A stretch of DNA of 64,000 nt from Flavobacterium caeni (GCF_900101895.1 NZ_FMVF01000006.1:26759-90758), one strand, 5' to 3'; counted from the first letter of the stretch, positions 1 through 8,827 are shown. The notes: generated by a model from the letters alone, not told the origin. Made by a program: numbers and translations.

Positions 1-112
1 TTTACAAAGTTTACGCGAAGTCCTCAAAGCCACAGAAAAGCCCCTTCTTTACTTTGCGGAAAACTTGGCGTCCCTTGCGGTAAAAAGAATACGGTAAAAA
101 TGACTCCTGCGG
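1..112. other. Left edge, no gene recognised
   Basis: Nothing with coding character is visible on either strand before the stop codon of the first gene. A short C+T-rich tract precedes that stop. The stretch may be the 3' flank of the LuxE-like gene or the end of something lying outside the window. Confidence 0.4.
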
Positions 113-1108
113 TTAAAGAACCATCAAATTGCACCCGCGGATATCCGAATGGTCAAAACGTCCCAACACTTCAAACGAGCCGTTGGGATTTTTTTTGCCC
201 AAGTCCTGCGTCGCGATGAATGCGCAAGAATTGAGGTTGGCCAAGTCGATCACGTTGATCCCGCCCGTTTTGCCGTCGGGTAAATAGGCGAGGGCGTCTT
301 CGGTATCGCGCACCAGGATGTGCATCCAATTCGGACATTCGAACACGCCGTGGCCGAGCGAGTAGGCCTGCGACAACAGTTCGGTCATGCCGTATTCTGA
401 ATGGATGGCCGGTACGCCAAAGCCTTGGCACAACTGGGCGTGCAACTCCTCGCGGATCATTTCGCGGCGGCGTCCTTTCATGCCGCCGGTTTCCATGACG
501 ATGGTGTTTTGGAGTTGGAATTGGTGTTTTTCGATCAAATCGAGTAGGGCATAGGTGACGCCAATCAGGATCATGTTTTGTCCCGATTTGTCTAATGCGA
601 CGAGTTTTTCGATGAGTCCGTCGTGGTCGCCCAGGTAAAATCCGCTGTCGGGATTGTTGGTGCGTTTGATCAAATCGTCGACCATGTATATCAGCGACGA
701 GCCGCCGCGTTCCAGATACGACGGGAGCAAGGCGAGAACGACGTAATTTTCGATGTTGCCGTAGAATTGCGTAAAAGCGCTGCGATAACTTTGCTCGTAC
801 AGCGAAACGTCGGTCACCAAATGGCGGCTGTTGATAGATCCTGTCGTGCCGCTGCTCGTGAAGGTTTCCTGGATCGGATTGGTGCTGGAAATAACGTCAC
901 GTGTTTTGAAGAATTGTATCGGCAAGAACGGAATGTGTCGCAACGATTTTACTTCGCCTGCATTGATGTTCAAATGATCGCAAAATTCGCGGTACACCGC
1001 ATTGTGTTCGTGCTGAAAACGGAACACCTTGAGTGCCGTCTTTTCGAACTGTTTGTGCGATGCGATCGGGAAAATGTCGGCTGCGGAAATCAAGGTTTTT
1101 GTTTGCAA
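113..1108 (-). CDS. LuxE-family acyl-protein synthetase/acyltransferase
   Basis: Resembles the LuxE/acyl-protein synthetase family, ANL-type adenylating enzymes that activate or transfer acyl groups in the cytosol. Seen: a P-loop-like TSSGTTG motif at residues 84-90 and a SEYGMTELLSQAY motif in the C-terminal third, matching the family's AMP-binding core and YGMTE-type motif. Length (331 aa) suits a stand-alone LuxE domain. There is no luxCD partner, so bioluminescence is not implied; flavobacterial homologues usually have no known substrate. The start is uncertain: the first codon is TTG and sits inside a -7-like TATTTTTG (1113-1106), so translation may be leaderless or begin downstream. Family assignment fairly sure, substrate unknown. 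Confidence 0.8.
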   Translation of the reverse strand: MQTKTLISAADIFPIASHKQFEKTALKVFRFQHEHNAVYREFCDHLNINAGEVKSLRHIPFLPIQFFKTRDVISSTNPIQETFTSSGTTGSINSRHLVTDVSLYEQSYRSAFTQFYGNIENYVVLALLPSYLERGGSSLIYMVDDLIKRTNNPDSGFYLGDHDGLIEKLVALDKSGQNMILIGVTYALLDLIEKHQFQLQNTIVMETGGMKGRRREMIREELHAQLCQGFGVPAIHSEYGMTELLSQAYSLGHGVFECPNWMHILVRDTEDALAYLPDGKTGGINVIDLANLNSCAFIATQDLGKKNPNGSFEVLGRFDHSDIRGCNLMVL

Positions 1109-1118
1109 AAATAGGAAA

Positions 1119-1150
1119 TAAAAAAGCCCCGACGAATCGAGGCTTCTTGA
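1119..1150 (-). terminator. Rho-independent terminator of the T9SS cargo gene
   Basis: Imperfect hairpin with arms 1124-1132 and 1137-1145 (AAGCC/GGCTT ends) and a CGAA loop. It is followed on the minus strand by a T-run (A-run 1115-1125 on plus) just past the stop at 1168. Confidence 0.65.
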
Positions 1151-1167
1151 ATTATATCAGGATTCGA

Positions 1168-2049
1168 TTACTCGATCACCAATTTCTTAGTAGCGGTTTT
1201 ACCGGCTTCAGTAACTTTTACGATGTAAACACCAGCGCTCAAGTTTGAAACGTTGATTGGCGCATTGTTTACCGTAGCGGTCAACACTTGCTTGCCCAAT
1301 ACGTTGTAGATGGCTACAGACTTGGTTTCATTACTGTCTGAAGTGATGAACAAGTTACCGCCTTTTGCCGGGTTAGGGTAAACTTTCAAACCAGCGATGT
1401 TGAATTGCTTGGTAGCCAAAGCAAAAGTGCCGAAAGGAACCAATTCAGAAAAAGCAGTTGAAGTTTGGCAAGTACCAAAAGTATCCAAAGCAGCTACACC
1501 GCCATAAGTCCACTGTGCAGAGTTGAAGTTTGAGCCACTTGCAGTAGTGCCATTGTTTCTTTTTGCCCATGAATCCAAATACTCCCAGTCAAGACCAGTT
1601 CCGTCTGTGTCAGAAGTACCGAATTGGTCTACTACCGTTGTGCTGGCGGTTTCGATCAATCTCAAACGGTCGTCTCCGTTAACGTTCATTGGTTGCGGAA
1701 CACCTGTGCCAACACCTGAGTAAATCACATTGCCCGAAGGGATGCCTGCAAATTCAGCTGCGAATACCGGCCCAACAACAGCAGGATCGCCGTGCACGAC
1801 ATACACAAAAGCATTTGTTTTTGACCCCAGTGGCGCCAAAGACATGGTTTGTCCCCAAGTACCGGCAGTGGCATTGGTTTGATTCTCTACAGAATAAGCA
1901 CCAAAGTCAACAGTTCCGTTCGCGTAGATTTCCAATACTTTTGGATTACCACCCGCACAGTCGCCGTCCATGATGCCCGTAATAATCGGCTGTGCGAATG
2001 AAGCGGCTGCACCAACCAACAATAAAGATAAAGTGTAAAGTTTTTTCAT
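1168..2049 (-). CDS. Secreted protein with T9SS type A sorting domain, lamin-tail-like body
   Basis: A 293-aa exported protein. Residues 1-19 form a signal peptide ending in SFAQ. The middle (about 25-200) resembles a lamin-tail domain in its opening PKVLEIYANG and later DWEYLDSWAKRN strands; this fold is common in flavobacterial surface proteins. The last roughly 75 residues are a type A sorting domain: VYPNPA, then YNVLGKQV, then LSAGVYIVKV and a basic KKLVIE end. The predicted route is Sec export, T9SS passage through the outer membrane, then CTD cleavage. The gene stands alone between a -7 element at 2080-2073 and a terminator. Cargo function is unknown; the LTD call is weaker than the CTD call. 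Confidence 0.85.
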   Translation of the reverse strand: MKKLYTLSLLLVGAAASFAQPIITGIMDGDCAGGNPKVLEIYANGTVDFGAYSVENQTNATAGTWGQTMSLAPLGSKTNAFVYVVHGDPAVVGPVFAAEFAGIPSGNVIYSGVGTGVPQPMNVNGDDRLRLIETASTTVVDQFGTSDTDGTGLDWEYLDSWAKRNNGTTASGSNFNSAQWTYGGVAALDTFGTCQTSTAFSELVPFGTFALATKQFNIAGLKVYPNPAKGGNLFITSDSNETKSVAIYNVLGKQVLTATVNNAPINVSNLSAGVYIVKVTEAGKTATKKLVIE

Positions 2050-2072
2050 TTTTTCTGTTTTAGTTTATGCGA

Positions 2073-2080
2073 CAAAGATA
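2073..2080 (-). promoter_or_regulatory. -7 element (TATCTTTG) of the T9SS cargo gene
   Basis: The minus strand reads TATCTTTG, an exact match to the Bacteroidetes TAnnTTTG box, 24 bp before the ATG at 2049. Confidence 0.6.
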
Positions 2081-2152
2081 AGACTATTTCCCCATGATAG
2101 AAAAATAGCCGTGTAAAAATTATATTAAATTAAAAGGGATAAAACGCGAAAA

Positions 2153-2467
2153 TTACTTGACAATCAGTTTTCTGGTTGCCGTGGCTTCGCCTTCGCGGAT
2201 CTTGATGATGTAGACACCCGGCGACAGCGTCGAGATGTTGAGTTCCTTGGAGTTCATCACGGCCTGTAAAACTTTTTTGCCGAGTACGTCAAAAATAGCC
2301 ACTTCTTTGTCGGCGAGCGACTTGGAAGTAATGTAAATCTTTCCACTGCTAACCGGGTTTGGGTAGAATTCCAAACCGTCGATGGTTTGTTTGCCTTCCT
2401 GCGCCGAGACCGAGACCGCAAAGCAACAAAACAGCAGCGCTGTGAGAAATAAGTATTTTTTTGTCAT
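2153..2467 (-). CDS. Minimal T9SS protein: signal peptide plus sorting domain only
   Basis: A 104-aa protein with a signal peptide (1-22, ending VSAQ), about eight linker residues, then a complete type A sorting domain: FYPNPVSSG, IFDVLGKKV, LSPGVYIIKI and C-terminal RKLIVK. No cargo domain is present, so if exported there would be almost nothing to display after CTD removal. It may be a duplicated or decayed cargo gene, a decoy for the sortase, or a short peptide carrier. The reading frame is intact and its CTD differs from that of the neighbouring cargo gene, so it is not a recent copy. Confidence 0.75.
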   Translation of the reverse strand: MTKKYLFLTALLFCCFAVSVSAQEGKQTIDGLEFYPNPVSSGKIYITSKSLADKEVAIFDVLGKKVLQAVMNSKELNISTLSPGVYIIKIREGEATATRKLIVK

Positions 2468-2648
2468 GGCATTATTTGATTGGGTAAAAGTATGAAATTA
2501 ATTTCAATTATTGCGCCAAAAGTACGATGCACAGCAAATTAAGTCGATGTATTGATGAATGTCGGTGTCACGGGATTGGCGTTGGGGGAAAACGAGTGTC
2601 AAAATGGCGTGTTGGCCGTGCCGAATCGCATCGATTTTCAAAGTTCAA

Positions 2649-2780
2649 AAATTAACAAAATGTACAGAATATCTGTATCCGAGTTATCATTTAATTTTTT
2701 AGGGATATACCTACTTTGCCCCCTACCCTAGCGCCAAAATACGGTTTTTAATAGAAGGTTCATTACAGATAAACTGTAAA
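2649..2780 (+). repeat. Dispersed palindrome-ended intergenic element, copy 1
   Basis: Occupies most of the 410-bp gap 2468-2878, where no gene is seen. From left to right: TTAACAAAA; a perfect inverted repeat TACAGA-ATA-TCTGTA (2663-2677) followed by TCC; AGGGATATACC starting at 2701, then a C-rich CCCCCTACCCTA; and a second perfect inverted repeat TTACAG-ATAAA-CTGTAA (2763-2779). Two other copies (8881-9020 plus, 32424-32566 minus) keep the same order and the same 40-bp spacing from the first palindrome to AGGG. Confidence 0.7.
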
Positions 2781-2830
2781 TCGGGTAGATGCCGACGATT
2801 TCTGGACTAAGCTCTCGGTTTGGCTTGTGT

Positions 2831-2860
2831 AAAAAAAAAACACCCCGAAGGGTGTTTTTC
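2831..2860 (-). terminator. Terminator of the TonB receptor/lipoprotein operon
   Basis: Hairpin ACACCC-CGAA-GGGTGT (2840-2855), followed on the minus strand by ten T (A-run 2831-2840). It lies 19 bp past the stop of the lipoprotein gene. Confidence 0.85.
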
Positions 2861-2878
2861 CAACTAATTCAAAATAGG

Positions 2879-4066
2879 TTATTGCAACAAGTTCACACCG
2901 TCGACAACAGCCCAAGCTCCAGGTGTAATCGAAGCGCCTGTGGTAGTGCCCAGTGTGTAGTTTGTTCCCAAAAAGTCAACCGTAAAACCAGTAGCACCGC
3001 CAAATTGCGAGGTGCCGTCGGTGATTTGTACGTTCAACAATTTAATTTTACCCGTGTTTACCTGATCGGTATTGGTGGCGGCGTCTTGAATACGGACCGC
3101 AGTCGAACCCGATGTAGTGTAACCAGAAATCAAGATGTTGCTGAAAGCACCGTTACCTTGTTTCTTGAACTGGATGGCATCGTATTCAGCGGCAGAAGAA
3201 CCCCCTTCAGTGATGGTGCCGGCCGCTCTCTTCAAGGTAATGTTGTTGATTACCGGCCAAAAGGCGTTGTTGTAGCTTTTGGCCTCGATTTCCATACCAA
3301 AGTTTCCGGTACCTACCTGGTAAGCATACCAGTTGCTGTTGCTTTGGCCTCTCCAACCATCTTGCCAGTCGAATGAATCGTCGTAGTTTCCGTAAGAGAT
3401 CAGGTTGGTGGCACTGACCGTACCGCCGTAGAATTCGAATCCGTCATCGGCACCTTTGTAAGAAACAAGGTTTTCCAAAACGGTTCCTGTTCCTACAGAG
3501 TAGAACGAAAACCCGTTCATTTCACTGGTTCCATCGGTGATTTTTTTACCGGCATACTCTACCCTTACGTAACGCAATGAACCACCGTTGTGTGCGGCGT
3601 TCGATCCGCCGTAAGTATAGGCAGTATTGGCATCGTTGGTCAAGCCGTCTTCGGCAGTTGCGGTGCCCACGCCGGCAGCGCCCACGATTGGCGCGTCGCC
3701 GTACATGATGATGCCACCCCAAGAACCCGGCACTTTCGAAACCTCTGTACAAACGATTGGTTCGGCAGCCGATCCGTTCATGATCAACTTTCCGCCGTTT
3801 TCCACTACGATGGCATCGGTGCCGTTGGTCACGTCTGCAGTGATGGTAGAACCCGCGTCGAAGGTTACCGTTACGCCGGCCTTGATTTTATAAACGCCTC
3901 TCAAGGTGTAGTTTCCTTTGATAAAATTTTGGTTAGAAGTGGCGTTTCCACTGATTTCTCCACTTCCCACAGGCGGCGTGTAGATTCCATCCTCATCATC
4001 ATCCGATGAACACGAGTTCAGGAAAAGCGTCGCGGCAAAGGCCAACAATAAAAATTTTGTTTTCAT
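2879..4066 (-). CDS. Outer-membrane lipoprotein, predicted beta-solenoid, TonB partner
   Basis: A 395-aa lipoprotein: hydrophobic N-terminus with lipobox LNSCSS and acidic SDDDED directly after the Cys, typical of flavobacterial surface lipoproteins. The body is rich in G, N, T and S, with short strand-turn repeats (VVENGGKLIMNG, SWGGIIMYGDAPI, GFEFYGGTVSATNLISYGNYDDSFDW) suggesting a right-handed beta-helix. Only 46 bp separate it from the upstream TonB receptor on the same strand and a strong terminator follows, so the two form an operon. By position it could be the surface substrate-binding partner of the receptor, like SusD in role but not in sequence. Ligand unknown; a phosphate link is inferred only from the adjacent PhoB/PhoR-like pair. 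Confidence 0.7.
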   Translation of the reverse strand: MKTKFLLLAFAATLFLNSCSSDDDEDGIYTPPVGSGEISGNATSNQNFIKGNYTLRGVYKIKAGVTVTFDAGSTITADVTNGTDAIVVENGGKLIMNGSAAEPIVCTEVSKVPGSWGGIIMYGDAPIVGAAGVGTATAEDGLTNDANTAYTYGGSNAAHNGGSLRYVRVEYAGKKITDGTSEMNGFSFYSVGTGTVLENLVSYKGADDGFEFYGGTVSATNLISYGNYDDSFDWQDGWRGQSNSNWYAYQVGTGNFGMEIEAKSYNNAFWPVINNITLKRAAGTITEGGSSAAEYDAIQFKKQGNGAFSNILISGYTTSGSTAVRIQDAATNTDQVNTGKIKLLNVQITDGTSQFGGATGFTVDFLGTNYTLGTTTGASITPGAWAVVDGVNLLQ

Positions 4067-4112
4067 AATTTCTGTTTTAATTGTGTTTAAAATATTTAAT
4101 AGTTATGGTAAT

Positions 4113-6896
4113 TTAGAACGTGTAATTGATGTTGAGCGAAAAGCCGGTCCCCCGCTTGAACGTCCGTACGGTCAGGTCAGATTCGGTGATGTTGACTTTG
4201 CTGTCTTTGCCCAGTTCGCGCTTAAAAGTGGGGTTGAGGATGTTGTCTACCGCCAATTTCAGGTCGATGTTTTGGCTTAGCTTGCTCGACCATACAAAAT
4301 CTAGTTTGTGGAACGGCTTTTCGTAAATGTTGTCCAATCCGGCGGTTCCTACGGCATAGATGCGGTCGCCCGAAACTCCGTAAACAAACGAAATTGTGTT
4401 TTTCATTTCTTCGTTGAATTGGAAATCGTATTTGATATCGGCATTGACCACCCAGTTCGCGGCGCCCTGCAAATCCCTTTTGGCGTTGTTCTCTAGCGGA
4501 TTTGTGACCAGGTCGACTTCTACTTCGGTTTGCATCAAGGAGGTGTTGAAGCCAAAAGAGAAGGCGTCAAATGCCGGAGCAATGCGGCTCAGCTGCAGCA
4601 ACAATTCAAATTCAGCGCCATACAAAGTTGCCTTTTGCGAATTTTGGTAGGTGGTAATCTGACCGCCACTGCTGGCCGTAGGGATGAATACGCGTTCGAT
4701 AGGATTGTCGATTTGTTTGCCGAAAACGCCCACGGCGATCAATTCTTTGTTGGTCGGGAAAATCTCGTATTTCACATCGAGGTTCAGGTTGTCGCTGTTG
4801 TCAAGGTTCGGATTACCCAGTTCGACGGTCCCATCCGGATTGACGTATTGGATGGGCATGACTTCGATAGACACCGGCTTGGTAATGGTTTTTGATCCCG
4901 CCAGGCGAATATTGCTGATGTCATTCAACGCATATTTTACGTTGACCGACGGCAAGATGTCCAGTTTTTCCTTTTCGATCTTTCGGTACTTTGCCGAGAA
5001 GTCGTCGCTGATTTGGCGGTATTTGATTTCGCGCAGCGAGTTTTCGGCACGCAATCCGGCATTGATTTCCCATTTTTCGCCAAAGTTGAAAAACGCGTTC
5101 AGGTATCCGGCATTAACCGTTTGCAGCAACTTCGATTTGTAGTCGCCCGTAGATTCTTCGGTAAAGCGCAACAATCCAGAAGCCACGTCTTGATTGATCC
5201 TGTCGTCGATGTCGTTGAGGCTTGCCACATACGACGTAGACACAAGAGGTTTTCCGAAAACGAAACGATAGGACGACACTTCTTCGTTGTTGAAACCATT
5301 ATAACCGATCGCAATTTTGTTGGACTTCCCGTTGGCCTTTTCGTTGAATTTCAGGCTGTATTCCAACATCGACGAAAAGTAGCGGTCGCCCGAAACGTCA
5401 AGGAATTGGCGGATCAAATTGTTGCCGCCATAAGTGGTATTGATTTCGGTGTCGTTGATTTTTTCGCCGGTGATGAACTTTCGGTCGGGTTGGCCAAATG
5501 AGGTTTTGACATAAGCGATGCCGCCTTTGACGCTGTGCTTGCCATTCTCGGTGATTGCATAATCGGCGAGCAATTGGTTGTTCCAATATTCAGACTCTTC
5601 GAACTGGTTGGCCCGTATAAGAATGTTGGGATTGTTCGACAAACTGTTGGTGTAACCCAACTGGTCCTGGATAATGCTCGACGTAGAACGCAGGAAGAAC
5701 GAATTCACAGCCAGCCCCAACCTGTTCGATTTGTAACGGATCCCGGCAAGTCCGGAAAAGGAAGTGTTGTAGCTGTATTTTGAGGTAGACAAATTGTTGT
5801 CATAATTGCCTTGACCCTGGTTGAACGTACGGTCTACCCCTTTTCTGATCTGGTAGTTGTTGTCGCCATTTATCGAAACGATGTAATTGATCTTGCCCGT
5901 ATCGCCAATGTTGAACTTCTCGGCATGGAGCATCGTGATGCTGCTGTTGATGGGGCTCGAAGTGCGGTCTACATTCCAGGAATTTTGTTTGGAAGACTCG
6001 GCATATTGATCGGGTGTGGCGACCTTTCCGGACGGCCTCCCGCCATAGTAGTATGGCAATTCGCGGTCCTTGCCCACCAAACCAAGAAATCCTTGCGTGT
6101 TGTTGGCGTCTTCGGAAATAAGGAAATCTTCGCCGTTGTTGGCCGTCGTAAAACCAAACCCGACACCCAGTTTGGTAATGCTGGTGCGTGGCTGAGCCGT
6201 TTCGACATTGATTGTCGCCCCCGCAAAATCACCCGGGATATTGGGATTGAATGTTTTGTACACACTCAATACACCCACAATATCGGTTGGGAACAAGTCA
6301 AGCGGGATGATCTTTTTGAACGGACTGTTCGAAGGCGCTTGCAAATCATTAATCAACAGATTGTTGTATCGGTCCTCGAGCCCGCGCACGAACAGGCCGC
6401 GCGATTCTACTTTGGCAATTCCGGTAATTTTCGTCAAGCCTTCTTCGACATCGCTGACGCCTTTCCTGGACATTTCCTGCGCGCCGATGCTTTGCTTGAT
6501 TTCTACTGCTTTTTTTTGTTCCAACAGTAGGGCCGTCTCTTTCTCGCGTGTGACGGCGGCCTGGATTTGGACATCCTGCAAAGTATAAGCCCCAGAGCCC
6601 AACGCCTTGTTGATCGTACGCGTTTCGCCGCCGGCAATCGTAAAGGTTTCCTCTACGTTCTCATATCCCAGGAAGCTAAATACGATGGTGTGTGTTCCCG
6701 CAGGAACTGCAATGGTATAGTTGCCGTCGGCATCTGTTGTCACGCCCAGTGTCGTGCCTTTGATGACCGCATTGGCAAAGGGCAGTGTCGCATTGTTCGC
6801 TTCTTTGTCGGTCAGTGTTCCCGTTACGGTTCCTTTTTCTTGTGCGAAGGAGACCGAAATCAAAAACAAGGCGGCAAATAAAAATTGAATTTTCAT
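4113..6896 (-). CDS. TonB-dependent outer-membrane receptor
   Basis: A 927-aa outer-membrane importer driven by TonB/ExbB/ExbD. Order: signal peptide (1-18); carboxypeptidase-regulatory-like beta-sandwich (about 22-105: GTVTGTLTDKEANN, TTDADGNYTIAVPAG, SFLGYE); plug domain (about 120-240: VEIKQSIGAQEMSRKG, LFVRGLEDRYNNLLIN); then a 22-strand barrel ending in FSLNINYTF with terminal aromatic Phe. It lacks SusC-specific features and no susD follows. It is first gene of an operon with the solenoid lipoprotein. The -7 element TTACTTTG at 6930-6923 lacks a -33 TTG and instead has 11-bp-phased repeats upstream, as expected of an activator-dependent promoter. Family certain, substrate unknown. Confidence 0.93.
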   Translation of the reverse strand: MKIQFLFAALFLISVSFAQEKGTVTGTLTDKEANNATLPFANAVIKGTTLGVTTDADGNYTIAVPAGTHTIVFSFLGYENVEETFTIAGGETRTINKALGSGAYTLQDVQIQAAVTREKETALLLEQKKAVEIKQSIGAQEMSRKGVSDVEEGLTKITGIAKVESRGLFVRGLEDRYNNLLINDLQAPSNSPFKKIIPLDLFPTDIVGVLSVYKTFNPNIPGDFAGATINVETAQPRTSITKLGVGFGFTTANNGEDFLISEDANNTQGFLGLVGKDRELPYYYGGRPSGKVATPDQYAESSKQNSWNVDRTSSPINSSITMLHAEKFNIGDTGKINYIVSINGDNNYQIRKGVDRTFNQGQGNYDNNLSTSKYSYNTSFSGLAGIRYKSNRLGLAVNSFFLRSTSSIIQDQLGYTNSLSNNPNILIRANQFEESEYWNNQLLADYAITENGKHSVKGGIAYVKTSFGQPDRKFITGEKINDTEINTTYGGNNLIRQFLDVSGDRYFSSMLEYSLKFNEKANGKSNKIAIGYNGFNNEEVSSYRFVFGKPLVSTSYVASLNDIDDRINQDVASGLLRFTEESTGDYKSKLLQTVNAGYLNAFFNFGEKWEINAGLRAENSLREIKYRQISDDFSAKYRKIEKEKLDILPSVNVKYALNDISNIRLAGSKTITKPVSIEVMPIQYVNPDGTVELGNPNLDNSDNLNLDVKYEIFPTNKELIAVGVFGKQIDNPIERVFIPTASSGGQITTYQNSQKATLYGAEFELLLQLSRIAPAFDAFSFGFNTSLMQTEVEVDLVTNPLENNAKRDLQGAANWVVNADIKYDFQFNEEMKNTISFVYGVSGDRIYAVGTAGLDNIYEKPFHKLDFVWSSKLSQNIDLKLAVDNILNPTFKRELGKDSKVNITESDLTVRTFKRGTGFSLNINYTF

Positions 6897-6922
6897 CTTA
6901 AAAGTTTAGGTTTTGAATGGGG

Positions 6923-7055
6923 CAAAGTAAGGGTCGCGCTGTAAAGTTCGTGTTAGTGCGCCGTTACGATTTGGTTGGTAAAATATTACCAAATGGTTAA
7001 CATATTAAATTACGGTTAACCGATAAATCCGTATATTGTTTTATATTTACATTTA
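6923..7055. promoter_or_regulatory. Divergent promoter region with 11-bp-phased repeats (Pho-box-like)
   Basis: Between the TonB receptor and the response regulator. From 6963 four consecutive 11-mers begin GTTACG, GTTGGT, ATTACC and GTTAAC; a perfect TTGGTAA-AATA-TTACCAA palindrome and CGGTTAACCG overlap them. OmpR/PhoB regulators bind 11-bp direct repeats, so this is a candidate site for the adjacent regulator. It lies about 33 bp upstream of the receptor's -7 (6930-6923, minus) and before possible -7 boxes TATATTTA (7042-7049) or TACATTTA (7048-7055) on plus. Confidence 0.5.
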
Positions 7056-7094
7056 CGGCGCAATTGAAGATTTTTACACCCAAATGCCGCTATC

Positions 7095-7781
7095 ATGAAG
7101 AAAAAAGACATCAAGATTTTATTGGTCGACGACGAGCCGGATATCCTCGAAATCGTAGGCTACAACCTCTCGCAAGAAGGGTACCAGATTGTCACCGCCG
7201 AGAACGGCAAAGAAGCGATCGCCAAGGCCAAGAAAGAACATCCGCAATTGATCATAATGGATGTCATGATGCCAGAAATGGATGGAATGGAAGCCACCGA
7301 AGCCATCCGCAAAACCCCCGAACTCAAAGACGTCATCATCACGTTCCTCACCGCGCGCAGCGAGGACTATTCGCAAGTGGCCGGTTTCGACGCCGGTGCA
7401 GACGATTACATTACCAAGCCCATCAAACCCAAGTTGCTCGTGAGCAAGGTCAAGGCGTTGTTGCGTCGCCTCAAAGACGACGACGGAAAGAACTCCGAGA
7501 CGCTCAATGTAGGTGGTATCGAAATCAACCGCGAAGAGTACAAAATCATCAAGGACGAGGCCGAGATCGTGTTGCCGCGCAAGGAGTTTGAATTGTTCTA
7601 CCTGCTCGCGTCAAAGCCGGGCAAAGTGTTCAAACGCGACGAGATCCTCGACAAGGTTTGGGGCAACGAAGTCATCGTAGGCGGACGCACCATAGACGTA
7701 CACATCCGCAAGCTGCGTGAAAAGATCGGCGACGATTATTTCAAGACCATCAAAGGCGTGGGCTATAAGTTTGAAGTTTAA
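7095..7781 (+). CDS. OmpR/PhoB-family response regulator
   Basis: A 228-aa DNA-binding response regulator. The N-terminal receiver has an acidic pocket DDEPD (12-16), phospho-acceptor D56 in IIMDVMMPE, and Lys in ITKPIKP. The C-terminal winged helix (about 135-228) shows LPRKEFELFYLLAS, VWGNEVIVGGRTIDVHIRKLR and the terminal KTIKGVGYKFEV hallmark of OmpR/PhoB. The next gene, its histidine kinase, overlaps by 1 nt (TAATG), so they are co-translated. The divergent TonB operon and 11-bp-phased repeats between them suggest it controls both promoters. A phosphate-starvation role fits the PhoB-like sequence but is inferred. Confidence 0.9.
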   Translation: MKKKDIKILLVDDEPDILEIVGYNLSQEGYQIVTAENGKEAIAKAKKEHPQLIIMDVMMPEMDGMEATEAIRKTPELKDVIITFLTARSEDYSQVAGFDAGADDYITKPIKPKLLVSKVKALLRRLKDDDGKNSETLNVGGIEINREEYKIIKDEAEIVLPRKEFELFYLLASKPGKVFKRDEILDKVWGNEVIVGGRTIDVHIRKLREKIGDDYFKTIKGVGYKFEV

Positions 7782-8827
7782 TGCAAACAAAGTTCAAGAA
7801 AACATACCGCTTTGCGATCAAGTCGTCGCTGTACATCACGCTTTTCTCGACGGGCCTCGCAGCGATCTTGCTTTATTTTTTCTTGACTTTTTCATGGGAA
7901 TTCCTGATTTATTTTGCGGTGTCGGTCGCCGCATTTTCCTTTTTTGTGATCCAGTACCGCGTCGAGCACTTCATTTACCGACGCGTCAAAAAAATCTACG
8001 ACGACGTTTCGCTGCTCGAATCCTCTACGTTTAGGACGCAGCCCGTGACCACCGACATGGCCACGCTTATGCACGAAGTCAAGAAGTTCGCATCCGACAA
8101 AAAAGTCGAGATCGAGATGCTCAAGGTGCGCGAGGAATACCGCCGCGAATTTCTGGGCAATGTGTCGCACGAGCTCAAGACGCCGTTGTTTACCGTTCAG
8201 GGCTATCTTTCTACGTTGCTCGATGGGGCCATGTCCGACAAAACCGTACGCAAGAAATACCTCGAACGCGCCGAGAAAGGTGTAGAGCGGCTCATCCATA
8301 TCGTGCAGGATCTCGACATGATTTCGAAATTGGAAGTAGGCGATTTGAACCTCGATTTGACCGATTTCGACATCGTCAAACTCATCCAGGAAGTATTCGA
8401 TTTGCTCGAGATCGAGGCGTCCAAAAAAGACATCTTGCTGCTGTTCGACATGCGCTACAACAAGCCCATCATGGTCAGGGCCGATGCCGAGAAGATCGAA
8501 CAAGTGGTAATCAATCTGGTCATGAACTCGATCAAATACGGCAAGGACAAGGGGTCTACCGAGGTCAGCGTCGAGAGTTTGACCGACAAAAAAATCATCG
8601 TACGTATCAACGACAATGGCGTGGGCATCGAAAAACAGCACGTGCCGCGGCTGTTCGAACGTTTTTACCGCGTAGACCAAAGCGGTTCGCGCGACGCGGG
8701 CGGATCGGGGCTCGGGCTCTCGATCGTCAAACACATCATCGAGGCGCACGGCGAGAAAATCTATGTAGAAAGCCAGTACGGCAAAGGTTCGGAGTTTTCG
8801 TTTACGTTGGAAAAGGCGTTCGCGTGA
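7781..8827 (+). CDS. PhoR-like sensor histidine kinase
   Basis: A 348-aa membrane kinase partnering the regulator upstream. Two transmembrane segments (about 14-35 and 39-57) are separated by only a few residues, so there is essentially no periplasmic sensor; input probably comes through the membrane or from a partner, as in PhoR/PstSCAB. A short linker leads to HisKA with FLGNVSHELKTPLF (H130), then HATPase_c with N-box NLVMNSIKYG, G1 NDNGVGI, F-box FERFYRVD and G2 GGSGLGLSIVKHI. Translation is coupled to the regulator by a 1-nt overlap. The dispersed element, copy 2, follows the stop codon. Confidence 0.9.
   Translation: MQTKFKKTYRFAIKSSLYITLFSTGLAAILLYFFLTFSWEFLIYFAVSVAAFSFFVIQYRVEHFIYRRVKKIYDDVSLLESSTFRTQPVTTDMATLMHEVKKFASDKKVEIEMLKVREEYRREFLGNVSHELKTPLFTVQGYLSTLLDGAMSDKTVRKKYLERAEKGVERLIHIVQDLDMISKLEVGDLNLDLTDFDIVKLIQEVFDLLEIEASKKDILLLFDMRYNKPIMVRADAEKIEQVVINLVMNSIKYGKDKGSTEVSVESLTDKKIIVRINDNGVGIEKQHVPRLFERFYRVDQSGSRDAGGSGLGLSIVKHIIEAHGEKIYVESQYGKGSEFSFTLEKAFA

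Noticed and set aside
113..1108. Bioluminescence (lux) locus
   Set aside because: Only a LuxE-like domain is present; no luxA, B, C or D. Such domains are common in non-luminous flavobacteria.
2649..2780. Promoter or riboswitch of the minimal T9SS gene
   Set aside because: The element reads away from that gene and its sister copy 2 lies between convergent genes, so a cis-leader role is not consistent across copies.
3590..4009. Plus-strand frame of 139 codons over the solenoid lipoprotein gene
   Set aside because: Antisense shadow of a clearly coding lipoprotein; Arg/His/Cys-rich composition and no promoter.
7892..8749. Long antisense frame (285 codons) across the PhoR-like kinase
   Set aside because: Composition mirrors the kinase codons (Asp/His/Val-rich) and there is no independent evidence of coding.
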